Positions 24,457-36,542 of a stretch of DNA of 64,000 nt are shown one piece after another. The translations under genes were made by a program, and so were the position numbers. The first letter of the stretch is position 1. Each line of letters begins with the position of its first letter. The notes below the pieces were generated by a model that was not told where the DNA came from, searched no databases, and saw only the letters and a list, made by a program, of their open reading frames with translations. The stretch is from Limonium bicolor (lineage: Eukaryota; Streptophyta; Magnoliopsida; Caryophyllales; Plumbaginaceae): contig CM041783.1 of assembly GCA_023374045.1 (NCBI GenBank), forward strand, positions 122,513,503 through 122,577,502, given 5' to 3'.

Positions 24457-27245
24457 TGTAATACCCCAAATTTCTTAAACTGTGATTAGGACCCTACTTA
24501 GCTGTAAACCTTAGAAAACCCTAATTTCTAAGGATGGAGAAGGTGTAATTAGTTGGAAGTGCATGGTGAACATTAGAAACTCTAGTTTCCAGGGAATCAC
24601 CCGGTAAACCCTAGTTTCGCTGGATTCCTGAAATTCCTGAAAATTACTAAATTCCTCAGGAACTGAGAGTGGTTATCAACCTTAGGAAGAGTGTTAGATA
24701 CTTTTGAGAGTGTTTGAGGGAAGAAACAATCATATATTTCTTCTTTTAATATAAGACAATCCAGTTACATTTTTCAGTATTTAGTGGTTCTGGGCAAACG
24801 AGGCTTCGGAAGGGCTCAGAAGTAACCCGAGGAAATTCCTGAAACTTGATAACCCATACTAGTATTAACATACCTACATATATAGTCTTAATACCCATGA
24901 AAATCTCAAGCCAAACATGGCCTAAGGTGGTGGCCGAAAATATCAAGGAAAGGAGAGAAATATCTCGGTTACTATTTACAACTATTCACACCTCCTTACT
25001 ATTTGTAATGATTATCAAAGCAAGTTGCTCCATCCTTATCCATTCAAGGTTGGTTGGGTATGGATGGTTAGGATTAGTTTTGGACACTTGGAACAAATCA
25101 ATGGCTTAGGACAATTCTAGAACTAACGATTACAAATTTAAAGATAAGGATGAAATTTTAGTATAAAAGGGGGGGGGGAGGTCGGCCATGGTAGGTGAGC
25201 AAGGTGGCCATTCCTCTTCATCTACCCTGGTTCTCCCAAGCTAGAAAAAACCATTGGAGCTTAGGCAACAATACTCCTTCATTAGAAACACAAGTTTAGG
25301 GTGTTATTAAGCTAAAATCAAGGAAAAAGGCAAGTTTAAGGAGTGGAAGCCAAACTCCAAGGTGGGCGACTTGGTTGGTGGGGATTTTGAGTTCAAGCAA
25401 CCTATAATCAAGGTAGAAGAACACCAAAATGGCTAGGAGAGAACAGGTAACATCTATGCACATCACTTTCACATTTAAAGCTTATTCTTTCTTAAGTCAT
25501 TCTATTTGGTTACCTACGAATCCTATCTCCTATTTTCTTAATTTTTTTACAGTAAACTAGGATGAACAGTTAGTGAAAATCCTAGAAAATCAAGTCGAAA
25601 TAAGGTTGGGAAGTAGGAAAACTCTAAGGAACTTTGAAAATAGAGAAAAATGAGCTTTAAGCTTTAGGAATTGTTTAGATGGGTTTCCGACAGGGTTTGA
25701 GCTGAAATTTTGAGGGTAGTCTGTAATAGTGAATATATGATGATGGTTGGAAAATCAAGTCGAATGGAGAAATTTAAGTCGGTTAGACATGGCAAGGAAG
25801 CTAAAAATGAGAAAATGTGCTTTAAGCCTTTCTGAATGGTTAAATGGGTTTCCGAATTGATCTTGAGCCGAATTTTGTGGAGGTACTTTTGTTGTGGAGA
25901 TAGGAGCATGGTTAAATATTAGGCCAAGAATCCTTTGGAAAGTAATTTAAGTTGGTAAATAGTGATTTTGGTCAAAAATGAGTTTTCAAGCTTTCTAAGG
26001 TGGTTTCTTGGAATTTGTTTGATTTTCTGATTTATTGAAGCTTGAATGGTATTTTTATGATGTTATTAAGGAGATTTTACAAGTGGGTGAGCTTGATGTG
26101 TGAATTACTACTTGTGTTGCTTGTGCTTAAGCTGGTTTTGTGATATCTTACTCATGGTTTGTAAATGTGTTTAAGGATAACCTCTTGTGGTGGTGGTGGA
26201 AAGTATTGTGTGATGTTGGTATCATGGTTATCCTAAGGCTATGCCTCTTGTGAGAGCCTTTAAGGCCAAGCCGATGTTCCGGCAACAATATAAGCTCCTA
26301 CTAATGAATTGGAGCTGCCACTATGATCTACTCCTATTGGGCAGAAGTTTTCAATAGGGGGTGTGCACACTTAAGGACATAGGGTGGACGGTGGTGGTGG
26401 TGGACTTCATTTGAAATATCTTGTATATGATATTAATTATCTCTTGATAATTTTTGGTACAGGTAAATGGTGTGTGATCTCTTCTGATTCGTTATGCCTT
26501 ATATTGTGAATATTTACTGGCAATAAAGGTTTTTAAAGAGAAAATAAGTTTTTACGGGGTGTGGTAGTGTTACTCAGTTTTTACTGATTTTATTTGTTTG
26601 TGTTTTCCTGTGTATATGAATTTTGTGAATTCAGGGTAACTGGGATGGTCACCTTCTCTGCACTGAGGACGAGTCCACTGATACTTTCTATATTTTCATG
26701 TTTGTCACCTATCGTAGAAGTATTCAGCCTGGGGTCACCGAGATAGTGCTTGAGGAGTGGAACAAGAAGATACAGGGTTTTAGGCACCCGGAGAATGGCA
26801 GTAGTCAGTCCATCACCTATGAAGTTTCCACTGTTTATGAGTACATGGAAGTAGTCCCATGCTAAGATGCTAGCGATGTAATAGCCTTTTGATACCCCTT
26901 TACTTTGGTGTAAAATAGGAGTAGGAGCTAACTTAGTGGTTGGCTGGAAAGGGGTCTTTTGGTACTAAGGTGTAAAGTGACGGGTTGGTTGTGTCACTCT
27001 TTTGGTAGTAGAGACAGCGTTTTAAGATAGCTAACGTAGGTGTGGTGGTGGTAAGTAGCCTCACACTTACTAGTCTTTAGTAAGTGTGGCGGTAACCCCC
27101 GGGGATAGTATTAGGGGACCTTGTGTAAAAAAAACTACACATGTATAATACAAGCTAATGATGTTATTTCAGTTATGGCATGTCTTGAAAAAAAAGAAAG
27201 AAAAAAATGGTTAAGTATAAGGTGGTGGTAAACCGGGGCGTTACA
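24457..27245 (+). mobile_element. Element A 3' LTR
   Basis: 2789 bp, TGTAATACCCC...GGCGTTACA, followed by target duplicate AACAA (27246-27250). Uninterrupted copy of the 5' LTR and the best reference for the pre-H sequence. No coding sequence; small ORFs occur in both LTRs. Confidence 0.93.
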
Positions 27246-27250
27246 AACAA

Positions 27251-28237
27251 GGTATTACACAGAGGTAAAAATCGGCCAGAGAAAAGGAGGAAGGAAAATG
27301 ACTTTTTCTTGAATATTTTTACCTTAGAAGAGAGAAGGAACTCCAAGCTCCATAATGGTGTGCTTTTCTCTTTAATGGGGAAAATCCATGGAGGTCAACT
27401 TCATCCTTTTGGAATTTTAAAAAGAGGGAATGATGGAGGAGATGAGAGGAAGAAGAATATGTGATTATTTTTGTGATTGGAGCTTGTATGAAGCTTGGGC
27501 ATGGCATTGAAGTTGGAGTAGCCATTGGAGAAGAAGGAGGAGAATCGGCAGCTTGGGGGAGAAGATGGAGCCGGCTGGGAAGAAAGAGAGGGAGGAAAGA
27601 GAAAAGGAAAGAAAGAAATGAGAGGAGAGAGGAGGGGGGGGCACCTTTTTACTTTTCTTTCTTTCTTTTTTCTTTTCTAGCTTATTAGGTGTGTGAGAGG
27701 GCTGTCTCACCATTAAAAACGGCCCACTTAATTATTACAAGCTGGAGCATTTTTCGTCTTTTACAGAAAACACTCGTTTATTTACCCGGTTTAGCACTAT
27801 TCACTAACCGGCCCGTTTTCCGGAATTTTCTCGTTTCTTTAGTTTTAATGGCTATTAAGCTCCCATTAATGTTTATTTAATGAACTATAATTTTTACGGG
27901 TTCATTTGACCACTTAAAGTCACGTTTTCGGGTTTTCTCGAAAAACGTGCGCTAAAGCTTTATTAGCGTTTTTAATTCGTTTTATGGTTCGTTTTCTTTG
28001 GGCATCGTTCCCATATATTATTTAGGCATTATTAAGCCTTTTAAATTCTTTTAATACCCTCTTTAAGGTTGTATTTCTCCTAGGGTCACCTAACACTCTA
28101 TTAGCGTTTTTCACCTTTTTAAGCGTTTTCTTGTTCTTTTGGATTTATTCTTTTTACCAAAGTTCATTAGGCACTAATAGACCCTCAATATCGTATTAGA
28201 GTAATTTAATCACCCTAATTAAGTCCAGGGTATTTCA
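27251..28237 (-). mobile_element. Element B: minus-strand LTR, right part (own 5' end)
   Basis: Continues the LTR interrupted at 10514 and ends at 28237 in a TATTTCA terminus, i.e. own-strand start TGAAATACCC as in LTRs C, H and E. The stretch 27580-27680 is a purine/pyrimidine-asymmetric low-complexity region producing spurious ORFs on both strands. Copia coding sequence abuts directly at 28238, so B was inserted into that Copia element. Confidence 0.75.
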
Positions 28238-29708
28238 CTTCAAGTTGCTGGAAATCCTTTGCTACTAGGTGAGCCTTGTACCGATCGGTAGTACCATGTG
28301 AGTTAAGTTTAATTCTAAGCACCCACTTACAACCAACAACGTTCATGTCTAGATGTCGAGGTACAAGTGTCCAAGTACCATTGCGGTAAAGGGCATCCTT
28401 TTCTTTTGTCATGGAAGTGACCCACTGTGAGCTTCCTTAACAATGCGAGGTTCATGTTCAGCTTCTTCGGAGACAGTTAAAGTAGTATTCAGATTCCTGC
28501 TTTTGGATCTCGTAGTCATGCTATGTGTATTTAAGGGCTCAGTACGTTGTGAGAGGGGTAGCCCAACAAACAGATCAATGATAGGGGTAGTATTGATTGG
28601 TCAGGTTGAGAAGTGGAGTTATTAGGCTGCAGAACCACCAGGGTGTTAGTGTTATCAGATTGTGGAGCATTAGGGTTATCAGGTTCTGGTGCAATGTTGT
28701 TTTTAGCTGGTATTTATGGGTCTGTATTAGGTAGGGAATTAATAAGATTAAGGGAGTTAAGATTAGGAAAGTTAGAATGAAGGTTCGGGAACTGGGTGTG
28801 ACACGATTGATGTGAAGCAGGCTGGGTCGGATTCTAAGGTCCAGGTGGTACCTTTGTGGTGTCTTGAGTGAACAACTTGAAAGTAGTGACAAATAAATGT
28901 TGATCAGGTGGGCTTGTTGTTGGCATTTTAAGGTAAGGAAAGACCTGCTCATCAAAAACCACATGCCTAGAGATATAAACTTTGTTTGTCTTAGGTTGGT
29001 AGCATCTATATCCTTTATGCAAGTTATTGTATCCTATAAAGACACAAGATAACAAATGAGGCTATAGCTTGTGAGTATTATTGTACCTTAACATAGGATA
29101 ACATTTGCACACAAATACTATGAGAGTATCATAATTGGGTCTTTTTGGAATACTAGAAAGAAAGGGATCTGAAATTGAGAGGTGCAACAGGCAGACGATT
29201 GATGAGAAAGATAGAAGTCATAACGCTTCAACCCTTAGAAATAAAGGAAGTCCAACACTGAGCATAGCGCAAGACCCATTTCAACAATATGCCTGTGCTT
29301 TCGCTCAGCCACTCCATCTTTTTTCAAGAGTGTGAGGGTAGGAAATCTGTTGGATAATACCACACTAACGAAGATGAGTCATGAAGTTTTGGATAGTGAA
29401 TTCCCCATAATCACATCTAGAAAAACTTTATCTTTTGCCCAAGATGTAGTTCGGTCATGCGTTGGAACTGATAAAAGTATCATAGAATTAAAACTTCTTT
29501 CTGAGAGCATAAACTAAGTGAATCTCGAGTAGTCATCTACAAAGATCACATAGTACTTCATCTTTTGACTTGACACAACTGGTGCAGGACCCCACACTTC
29601 ACAGTGGATCTTTTCAAGTACTTTAGAAGCTTTATTTTCTATGTATCAAAATGGAAGCTTACAACTTTTCTAAGCTAGTAGCTACTACAAAGAATTACAT
29701 TTTTATTC
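28238..29708 (-). pseudogene. Copia (Ty1-type) integrase-to-RT fragment
   Basis: On the minus strand the order is integrase core (about 29500-29650: VWGPAPVVSS...YYVIFVDDYSRF), integrase C-terminal part (28834-29055: CVFIGYNNLHKGYRCY and ISRHVVFDE), then the start of reverse transcriptase (28238-28412: NGTWTLVPRHLD, KWVLRIKLNSHG, YKAHLVAKDFQQLE). Integrase before RT is diagnostic for Copia rather than Gypsy. In-frame stops and frame changes break it. It is cut on the left by LTR B and on the right by element E, so its 5' half would lie right of the window. It is the oldest recognisable layer here. Confidence 0.88.
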
Positions 29709-29717
29709 TGTAACCCC
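29709..29717 (-). mobile_element. Element E 3' LTR, terminal 9 bp
   Basis: TGTAACCCC matches the start of the intact LTR copy at 61414 (TGTAACACCCC) apart from two missing bases. Element D follows directly and the LTR resumes at 42662. Confidence 0.65.
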
Positions 29718-30764
29718 TGCAAACAGGTAAATTGATCTACTAAAACTAAACAAATTAATCTAGAAAATAATAAATCAATAAATCTGTCAGGTTGCAAAAG
29801 TCCCGGTCACTATAGTATAAAAAGTTAAGCAACCAGTATCGAACCACGGGACTTGAATAAATAAGCCTAAGTCCTATCCTATATCCTAAGAAAACTGGAA
29901 TTCAGGGGGGTTGTAAATTGTTTTTGAGACTGAATCGAATGAATGCAAATCAAAGTTGAAATATAACAATCGGTGAAAATGAATGATGAGTTTGATAATA
30001 TGAGTGGAACTCCGGGTTTGGGTTGTTCTTTCTGGTTGAATCTAGTAACTCCTACAATTTAATTATGAGAAATGGAAAGGCCAATTCTTTCTATCTCTTC
30101 AATGCTAATCCTAGTTCATTGAAGAGCTCACCTATCAGAAACGTGTCAACTCTAATCTATAGCAGTTGGCAAAACACATATAGGTGGAATAAGCATAAAG
30201 AATTGTTAGCGTTTGTAAGAAAGATTATCTATCTGACTAATCCTTCCCCAAATCCCCAGGTTAATTCGAACTCCCTATTAATCACCTTGTCTGATCTTAA
30301 TAGGTTTCACAGAACAACTCTATAACTCGCGAAATTAATAGAGAAGAAAATTGATAATCATTAACTCTGAAAACAATCCATTACAGCCTCATAATCAAAT
30401 TGCAGAATCTTTAACTACATTGAATCCATCTTGAACAAACCCTACCCCAGAGTTAATCCCTACTAGCCAGACATTGCAAAGAAACAGATAAATACAATCA
30501 ATATAGAAATCATCTAAAGGAAGAAAAACCCTTCTGTTGAACGACTATCCAGAATCGATAGATGCAGGTGTAAGGTTGAAGATGATGGCCTCGCTCCCTT
30601 CTGACGATGCTCCTCCAGAACGATGATGACTAGCTTGATGAATGTAAGTGAAGGGGAACTGATGCAATTGGCGTGGATGAGTGGAGAGAACCTCGTTAAT
30701 CAGCGTGAGAGTGTGTGTGTAATGATCGATGATGAATGAATTCCTTCTCTTCACTGATTAGGTC

Positions 30765-30773
30765 ATTTAAATA
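30765..30773 (-). promoter_or_regulatory. Candidate TATA box, D 3' LTR
   Basis: TATTTAAAT on the minus strand, about 555 bp into the LTR and about 58 bp downstream of the GTCCG array. The copy in the 5' LTR lies at 42097-42105. Confidence 0.5.
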
Positions 30774-30830
30774 GACTTTCCCTCTCTTTTTCCCTTCAAA
30801 ACGCCGAGTTTATGCTGAAATTATCGTGTC

Positions 30831-31088
30831 GTCCGAACATTGGTCCGGACTTCAACAACGTTCGGACACAATGCTTTGAGCGCTTCAATTCCAAAATTCT
30901 CGACTTGTGTCCGAACTTGGATGTTCGGACACAAGTTCGGACATGCTCCGTACATCATACTTCGGCTTTTCTTAACCATGTCCGAACTTCGATGTTCGGA
31001 CTGAAGTTCGGACATTCCATCAGGCGCAGCTACAAAACTCTCGACTTGCGTCCGAACTTGGAATTTCGGACTCAAGCTCGGACAGACC
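30831..31088. repeat. GTCCGAAC inverted-repeat array, D 3' LTR
   Basis: Four units start at 30831, 30909, 30980 and 31050. Each has GTCCGAACTT, an internal TTCGGAC, then AAGTTCGGAC: one inverted and two direct copies of the 8-mer. Spacing 70-78 bp. In the element's own direction the array lies directly upstream of the TATA box. Confidence 0.9.
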
Positions 31089-31328
31089 TTCAAAATCCTC
31101 TAAATTCACCGTTTTGACTCCAATTCGACCCCGTTTGTTGCATCATCTCCCTTGTGAGTTAATCTAGTGTTTCCTTGGCTTTTCCCTGCATTTAACATAG
31201 AAAAAGTGTATCAAGCCTTAACAAACAACAAACCAAAGGAAAACGTAAGATAAGTGTGGAATATTATCAATGTGCGTATAAAAATAGGCAATACAGACCA
31301 CTAAAACCATGCATTTTCACACTCATCA

Positions 31329-31343
31329 AACTCTCCTCACACT
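31329..31343 (-). other. Polypurine tract of element D
   Basis: On the minus strand GTGTGAGGAGAGTT directly precedes the 3' LTR start TGATGAG. Confidence 0.75.
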
Positions 31344-32770
31344 TAACCTTTGCTTGTCCTCAAGCAAAGCAGGAGTAAAATGTCTCAGAATGCCTCAGGG
31401 CCAAACCTTGGATTGCACAAAATAAGGAGCTTAGGACACAATAATCACCAGGAATCGATTGCTCTTAACTGCATGTCTCTTAAACAATGAAGTACGCTTT
31501 AAAACAAAAGATTATGAAGAAGCCAAATCATGAAGTCAAAACATAGAGTAACCCAGAACCTTCCATCTTTTCTCTTCTCAAACCCGTGGATGACAAGGGG
31601 TGTGAAGTTCTGCCATATTCCGCAGAACCTTTCAACACCACATACTCATGATCTAATTTAAGGAATTGCCATAAACATATAGGACTTTAAAGAACTTCTC
31701 TTTTTCTTTTGCATACATATCAATTTCACGCAAATAATTCATCCCCCAGACTTTCTCTCATCATCCTGTAACGGTATGGGTCTTTTATCCCAGATCAGAC
31801 GACCTTAGGTAAATGGGTGATGAAACACCCTAGGACTTTATAAACCGGATGGAAGAGGCCTGTTTTTGGTTCAGAAAATAACTTAGATCAGAGGAGTACC
31901 TTGCCTTTATCCTTCATTCCAGACATTCTCATCATTCCCAAGGTTCCAAGTTAAACCAGTTCTAACTCCACAACCCACTTGTTCATAGACATTTAACAGA
32001 ATTCAGCCATTTGAAAATATGATAAGAGAGCACACAGCTTTGAGCAAACTAACTCTAAAGGTTAGTACCGGACCGGACTCACTCCACAACTAAAGATCCC
32101 CCAAGTTTCAACACTAAGAAGCACTCTAAGGGAATTACCCCCACATAGCCCAAAACCAAACAAAAATTAGGTCGGGAATAAATGACTGACACATCAGAAA
32201 GATCTCCCCTTCCTCACACTTAATGAGGAGCAATGTCTGCATTGTTCAGAAATTAATCACAAGAAGGAGATCGGACTAATGTGTCAGACTCACAAGGGTG
32301 AAATGAACAGTGAACAGAGTTAAACACGTTAAAGGAGCGGGCCGGAACATTAACCAAGGAAAAGGGACTGATAACTCCCTGATTTCTTTTGTGATGCTTT
32401 GAGGAAGAAGTTCTTCCTCACACTTAGTGTCCTGGTAGGGGAGAAGGTTTTCCTCACACTTGCTTCCAAGCTAGCGTCCGGCATGGAGTCAGCACGATAA
32501 ATTATACTTGCACACATCAGCAAACAACACAGAAAAGTATGCTAGAGCATCGCATTAGAGGGACATCAGGATTCAGAGTTAAAGATGAGAACAAACTAAA
32601 ATCAAAATAAATTAAATACAACCCAATCGAACTAAAAAGAAGAAAGTCTAACACAATAGAAAGTAAATCGAAAGAAGTCCAGAATAGCTTCTAAACAGAG
32701 TAGCACCAAGCAACCACATAATCACTGTGGAGGCGGATAGTACGCCGCCACTGCTGAAACTGCGCGAGCA
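31344..32770 (-). other. Element D 3' non-coding region with PPT-like copies
   Basis: No protein motif is visible. Own-strand AAGTGTGAGGAA/G motifs, as in the true polypurine tract, recur at about 32209-32223, 32412-32424 and 32449-32461. Confidence 0.6.
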
Positions 32771-32774
32771 AGCC

Positions 32775-33620
32775 TCATAGTCCTCCTGCGGCGGGCGGCG
32801 CCTGCTGCGCTGAAGGTCTCAATCTCCGCCTGATAGCGACGATCCAGCTCTTCAAACTCATAGCGAGTGACATACTCGCTCCCAGGGGCTGGCAGTGCAA
32901 GATATGCCTCATGCTCGTCAGGTTGTAGCAGTAGGGGCGGGCTTGATGGACCTCACCCGCCTCTCGCTGGCGCTTCTGTGGTCGCGCGGGCAGCCTCATC
33001 CTCCACTGGCCTCTCACTGAACTCAAACCACATCTTCTTCAGGGCGCCCGCATCAATAGGAGCCCGCGCAACATGCAGCCCCACAGTAGGAACGGTAACC
33101 CTCTGCCTCCTGAGCAGTTGCAGATCATGACCGGGAAACCCAGCTTGTGTTTGTCTTTATGCTCCATGATGTACTGCATATGCAAGAAGATCACCCATGG
33201 CAAGTAAGTTCTGTGCAGCCTAGCGAACGCCGGATTCAGCACTGTCTGAAGAAGTAGGAGTCAGTATGGTTCAGGTCCGAGCTCTGACGTGGTAACAACA
33301 TTCGCAGCAGTAGTGCGAGCAGGACTCTCTCCTGAGGGCCCTGAAGCGAATCAGCAGGGACGACCTGCTTGGATGGGTCATCCCCTCTGCGTCGTCGTGG
33401 TCCCTGAACCATGAGGGGGGTATAGTGTTGGATAGCTGCCGTCTTGAAGTCGTTGGGATTGAGATGCTCAGGACGGTTTGGGGCAGGATAAGGAATGTCC
33501 AAATAGTGAGCAATCTCCACCGTGGAGACTTCCACTCTATCTCCGTCTACTATGGATTGATCTGGCCGTCCTGGAAGATGGCATTGGCATAGAACATGCG
33601 CACGGCTTGTTCAGAGCACA
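32775..33620 (-). pseudogene. Degenerate ORF in the env position of element D
   Basis: Downstream of integrase, several minus-strand blocks in changing frames resemble the extra ORF of Athila-type elements: VRMFYANAIFQ (about 33580-33610), the 33236-33535 ORF (EIAHYLDIPYPAPN) and NPAFARLHRTYLPWVIFLH plus HKLGFPVMICN (33100-33240). These fit the FYaN... and hhh..G.P.hI pattern I recall for that plant-specific family, whose role is unknown. I see no clear signal peptide or membrane segment, so an envelope function cannot be claimed. Broken by frameshifts. Confidence 0.55.
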
Positions 33621-33859
33621 GTGGCCGGCCTCCCATATCTAGAATCTTACCCCACCCAAATGGGTTTAATAAAGCCCTCAGTCCCAGCTGTTGCTCCAGT
33701 TCCGGTACCAACACCTCTCAGCAATGATGATCGATGTCTTTTTTGAACCATTCTTTGGCTGCATCATTTCTAAATTCAGGTTCTAGAGCTCGAACGTCTT
33801 GAACTGGAGCTAGCTCCTCGCAGCCCGCTACCACGGCCGGTAAATCTGCTCAACATCTG

Positions 33860-35370
33860 CTCATACAAGGGTAAGCAATGTCAAATAAAGGAAAGCAAGG
33901 ATATAGTTCTAAGTGTGCACATAATTTCCAAAATCCGACAGAGTGTCCCCTAAAAATTCATCAATCTCCACAACACGGTTCAATCAATCTTCTAATTTCA
34001 GTACATTTAGCATCAACAGGCAATGACCAGAAGAGACTTATCGATATAAACAAATTTCCGGTAATAAGGTGTTCTGGCAGTAAACAAAGCAATACCAACC
34101 AAGTCTCAGTCAGTTATGTACGCACAAATCCAACCGCAATCTCAAAACCAAATTCAATTGCTCATTTCTAACACAAAGATGCAGTTTTAATCACTTCTAA
34201 CAATAGTGTGCAGCACAGCAGATAAATCAGTTATCAATTAAGCAAATTAAGCTCAGTAAACTGTAAATTGAGTTGCAGATTCTCGACCACCATCTTCCAT
34301 AAATTCGAACTTGTCAAAACTACCTAAAATGGAGTAGGTAGGTCAAGAGAATACCTTGCTGTGGCTGAATAACGTTTGGAAGTAACTGTAAACAGCCAAA
34401 TCGACCAAAACCGATTCAGAAAAATCCCAAAATCTGAAATCGCGCAGGTTAGGGTTCGAACGTTTCTACTCGAAATCAATCAGATTATAATGCTGTTTTG
34501 GTTGATTTCTTGTGCTAGGAGGGTAGGTAATTCAAAAAAAAGAGATTTATGGTAAGAGTGTGGAATTTGGTGGAGATTTGAGTGGTTGGGTGAGATTTGG
34601 AAGAAGAGAATGGAGGGCGCCACGGCTGTCGAGAGGTTGAAGAAGGGTTAGGGAAATTGTTTTCGTCGCGCCCTCTTTTAGTTCAGAATTTTCGGGGCTG
34701 TCCGAACTTCAATGTTCGGACAGAAGTTCGGACATACATACCTGGGCTGCGCTTCGTGTTGTGTCCGAACTTCGATGCTCGGACCGAAGTTCGGACATCT
34801 CGTATTTCCGCTTCGCCAGACTCTCGTGTTGAGTCCGAACTTCGATGTGCGGACCGAAGTTCGGACATAGCGTTTTGCACATCCCTCAGACTCTCGAACT
34901 GAGTCTGAACTTCGATCTTCGGACCGAAGTTCGGGACATTATTGTTTTGCGCAGGACTCTTACTCTCAAACTGGGTAGTCCGAACTTCAATCTTCGGACT
35001 GAAGTTCGGACATCACCAAAAATGCACCACTTGTTTCTTTGGAGCTCCAACCACTGCAACAACAACAACTAAAACACTCTCTGACACAACAACACTATAA
35101 AAACAACAGAAAAAAGACAGAATAACAATTACTGAAACACTGGTTGGCCTCCCAGTTAGCTGCTCTTCTTTAATGTCTTTAGCTAGACAATTTCCGCTTG
35201 ATCAATCATAAGAGGTGTGATGAGCAGCTCTACAAACGCCGTAGCGAATTCCTTCAGCCTTTCAATTCTTTTCGCATTCGCCAAGAGAATTTCTTTTTCA
35301 CGTTCGAACTCGTCTCTTGAGATTCATCTTCGCTGTAGGATTGGATTCACTATCCAAAAAGAATATTGCC
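33860..35370 (-). other. Element D spacer between env-position ORF and integrase, with second inverted-repeat array
   Basis: No conserved protein is visible. It contains five GTCCGAAC units (34700-35012). The ORFs around 34597-35072 on both strands are translations of that array. Confidence 0.6.
34700..35012. repeat. GTCCGAAC inverted-repeat array inside element D
   Basis: Units start at 34700, 34763, 34833, 34903 and 34978 (spacing 63, 70, 70, 75). Same three-part unit as in the D LTRs (GTCCGAACTTcgat, TTCGGAC, AAGTTCGGAC), but outside the LTR. Confidence 0.88.
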
Positions 35371-35374
35371 TGCA

Positions 35375-36540
35375 AGGGAAAAAGGTTATGATCAGTACCA
35401 CGATAACCTTTAATCGAGCACATTTACCTTAAAGGTTTCACCAGCCTTATTTTCCAGCTCGTACGCTCCATAAGATGTAACTCCTACAACTCTGAAGGGG
35501 CTGGCCCAATGTGAATTTAGCTTCCCAGGGAAGAGGCGTAGCCTAGAGTTAAAGAGTAGTCACTAGATCCCCCAACTTGAAGTCTCTCTGTTGTATCATA
35601 CGGTCGTGGATCTTTTTGGTGGCTCTTTATAGATTCTTGAGCTTTCGTACGCCTGGTCCCTCAGTTCTCAACTCAGAAAGCTGAAATTGCCTCTTCTCTC
35701 CAGCGTCATGTAAATCAAAGTTAAGAGCCTTTAAAGCCCAATAGGCTCTGTGCTCTAGCTCAACTGGGAGATGACAAGCCTTCCCGTATACCAGCTTAAA
35801 GAGGGACATCCCAATGGGAGTTTTAAATGCGGTTCTATAGGCCCATAGAGCATCATCAAGCTTGACAGACCAATCCTTCTTGGAGGAGTTGACTGTCTTC
35901 TGAAGAATCCATTGAGCTCTCGGTACTCACTTCTGCTTGCCCATTAGTTTGGGGGTGATAAGACAAAGCAACCTTATGAGTCACCCCGTACTTAGTCATC
36001 AGAGTATCAAAAGCTTTGTTGCAGAAATGAGAACCTCCGTCACTGATGATAGCTCTTGGCACTCCAAATCTGGTAAAGATGTTCTTCTTCAGAAAGAATT
36101 TTACCACAGTTTTAGCATCAACAGAAGGGCAGGGGATTGCTTCAACCCATTTGGAAACATAATCTACAGCAACAAGGATGTAGGGTTTCCGTGAGAAGAA
36201 GGAAATGGGCCAGTGAAGTCAATACCCCCAGACTTCAAATAATTCTACTTCAAGGATTCCTTTCTGCGGCATCTCATGGCCTTCTTGAAGTGTTTTCCAT
36301 CCTCTGGCAGTTATCACAGTGAGCACAAAAGTGGTGGACATCTTTGTGTAGAGTGGGCCAGTAAAAAACCGCACTCTAACACCTTAGCAGCTGTCCTAGC
36401 AGGACCGTGGTGACCATCTTCCTCTCGGGAATGGCAGAACTCTATTACATGTTTACCTTCATCATCAGGGAGACATCTTCTGATTAAACCATCAGCCAAT
36501 ACTCTGAAGAGATAGGGGTCCTCCCAAACATAATGACGGG
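35375..36540 (-). pseudogene. Element D integrase (frameshifted)
   Basis: Own-strand order: zinc-binding region (36314-36499: DGLIRRCLPDDE and EFCHSRE), catalytic core (35856-36107: IISDGGSHFCNKAFD and SYHPQTNGQAEV), then a conserved C-terminal piece (35627-35809: [20 protein letters not shown]) and a final [14 protein letters not shown] segment to about 35375. The blocks are in different frames and the first core aspartate region is damaged. The AYWALK-type C-terminal region is characteristic of Athila integrases; no chromodomain follows. Confidence 0.85.
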
Positions 36541-36542
36541 TC

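Larger units (their letters stand above)
10515..27245 (+). mobile_element. Element A: complete, decayed Ty3/Gypsy chromovirus (Tekay-like)
   Basis: Boundaries: TGTAATACC at 10515, GGCGTTACA at 27245, flanked by AACAA. 5' LTR 10515-19267 (split by H), PBS at 19271, gag-PR-RT-RNase H-integrase-chromodomain 19536-24033, polypurine tract, 3' LTR 24457-27245. Without H the 5' LTR measures 2787 bp against 2789 bp for the 3' LTR. Coding region has many frameshifts and stops. It sits inside minus-strand LTR B. Confidence 0.95.
29718..31328 (-). mobile_element. Element D 3' LTR
   Basis: 1611 bp; own-strand ends TGATGAGTGTG...TTTGCA. Close copy of 41045-42661. Own-strand order: GTCCG inverted-repeat array, TATA box, then the rest. 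The ORFs at 30023-30325 and 30545-30754 recur in part in the other LTR and carry no known domain. Confidence 0.92.

Noticed and set aside
27461..27713. Lys/Glu/Arg-rich and Ser/Pro-rich ORFs on opposite strands
   Set aside because: Low-complexity purine/pyrimidine tract within LTR B; no domain.
32775..33620. True envelope glycoprotein gene in D
   Set aside because: Position fits, but no signal peptide, membrane anchor or intact frame is visible; called only as an env-position remnant.
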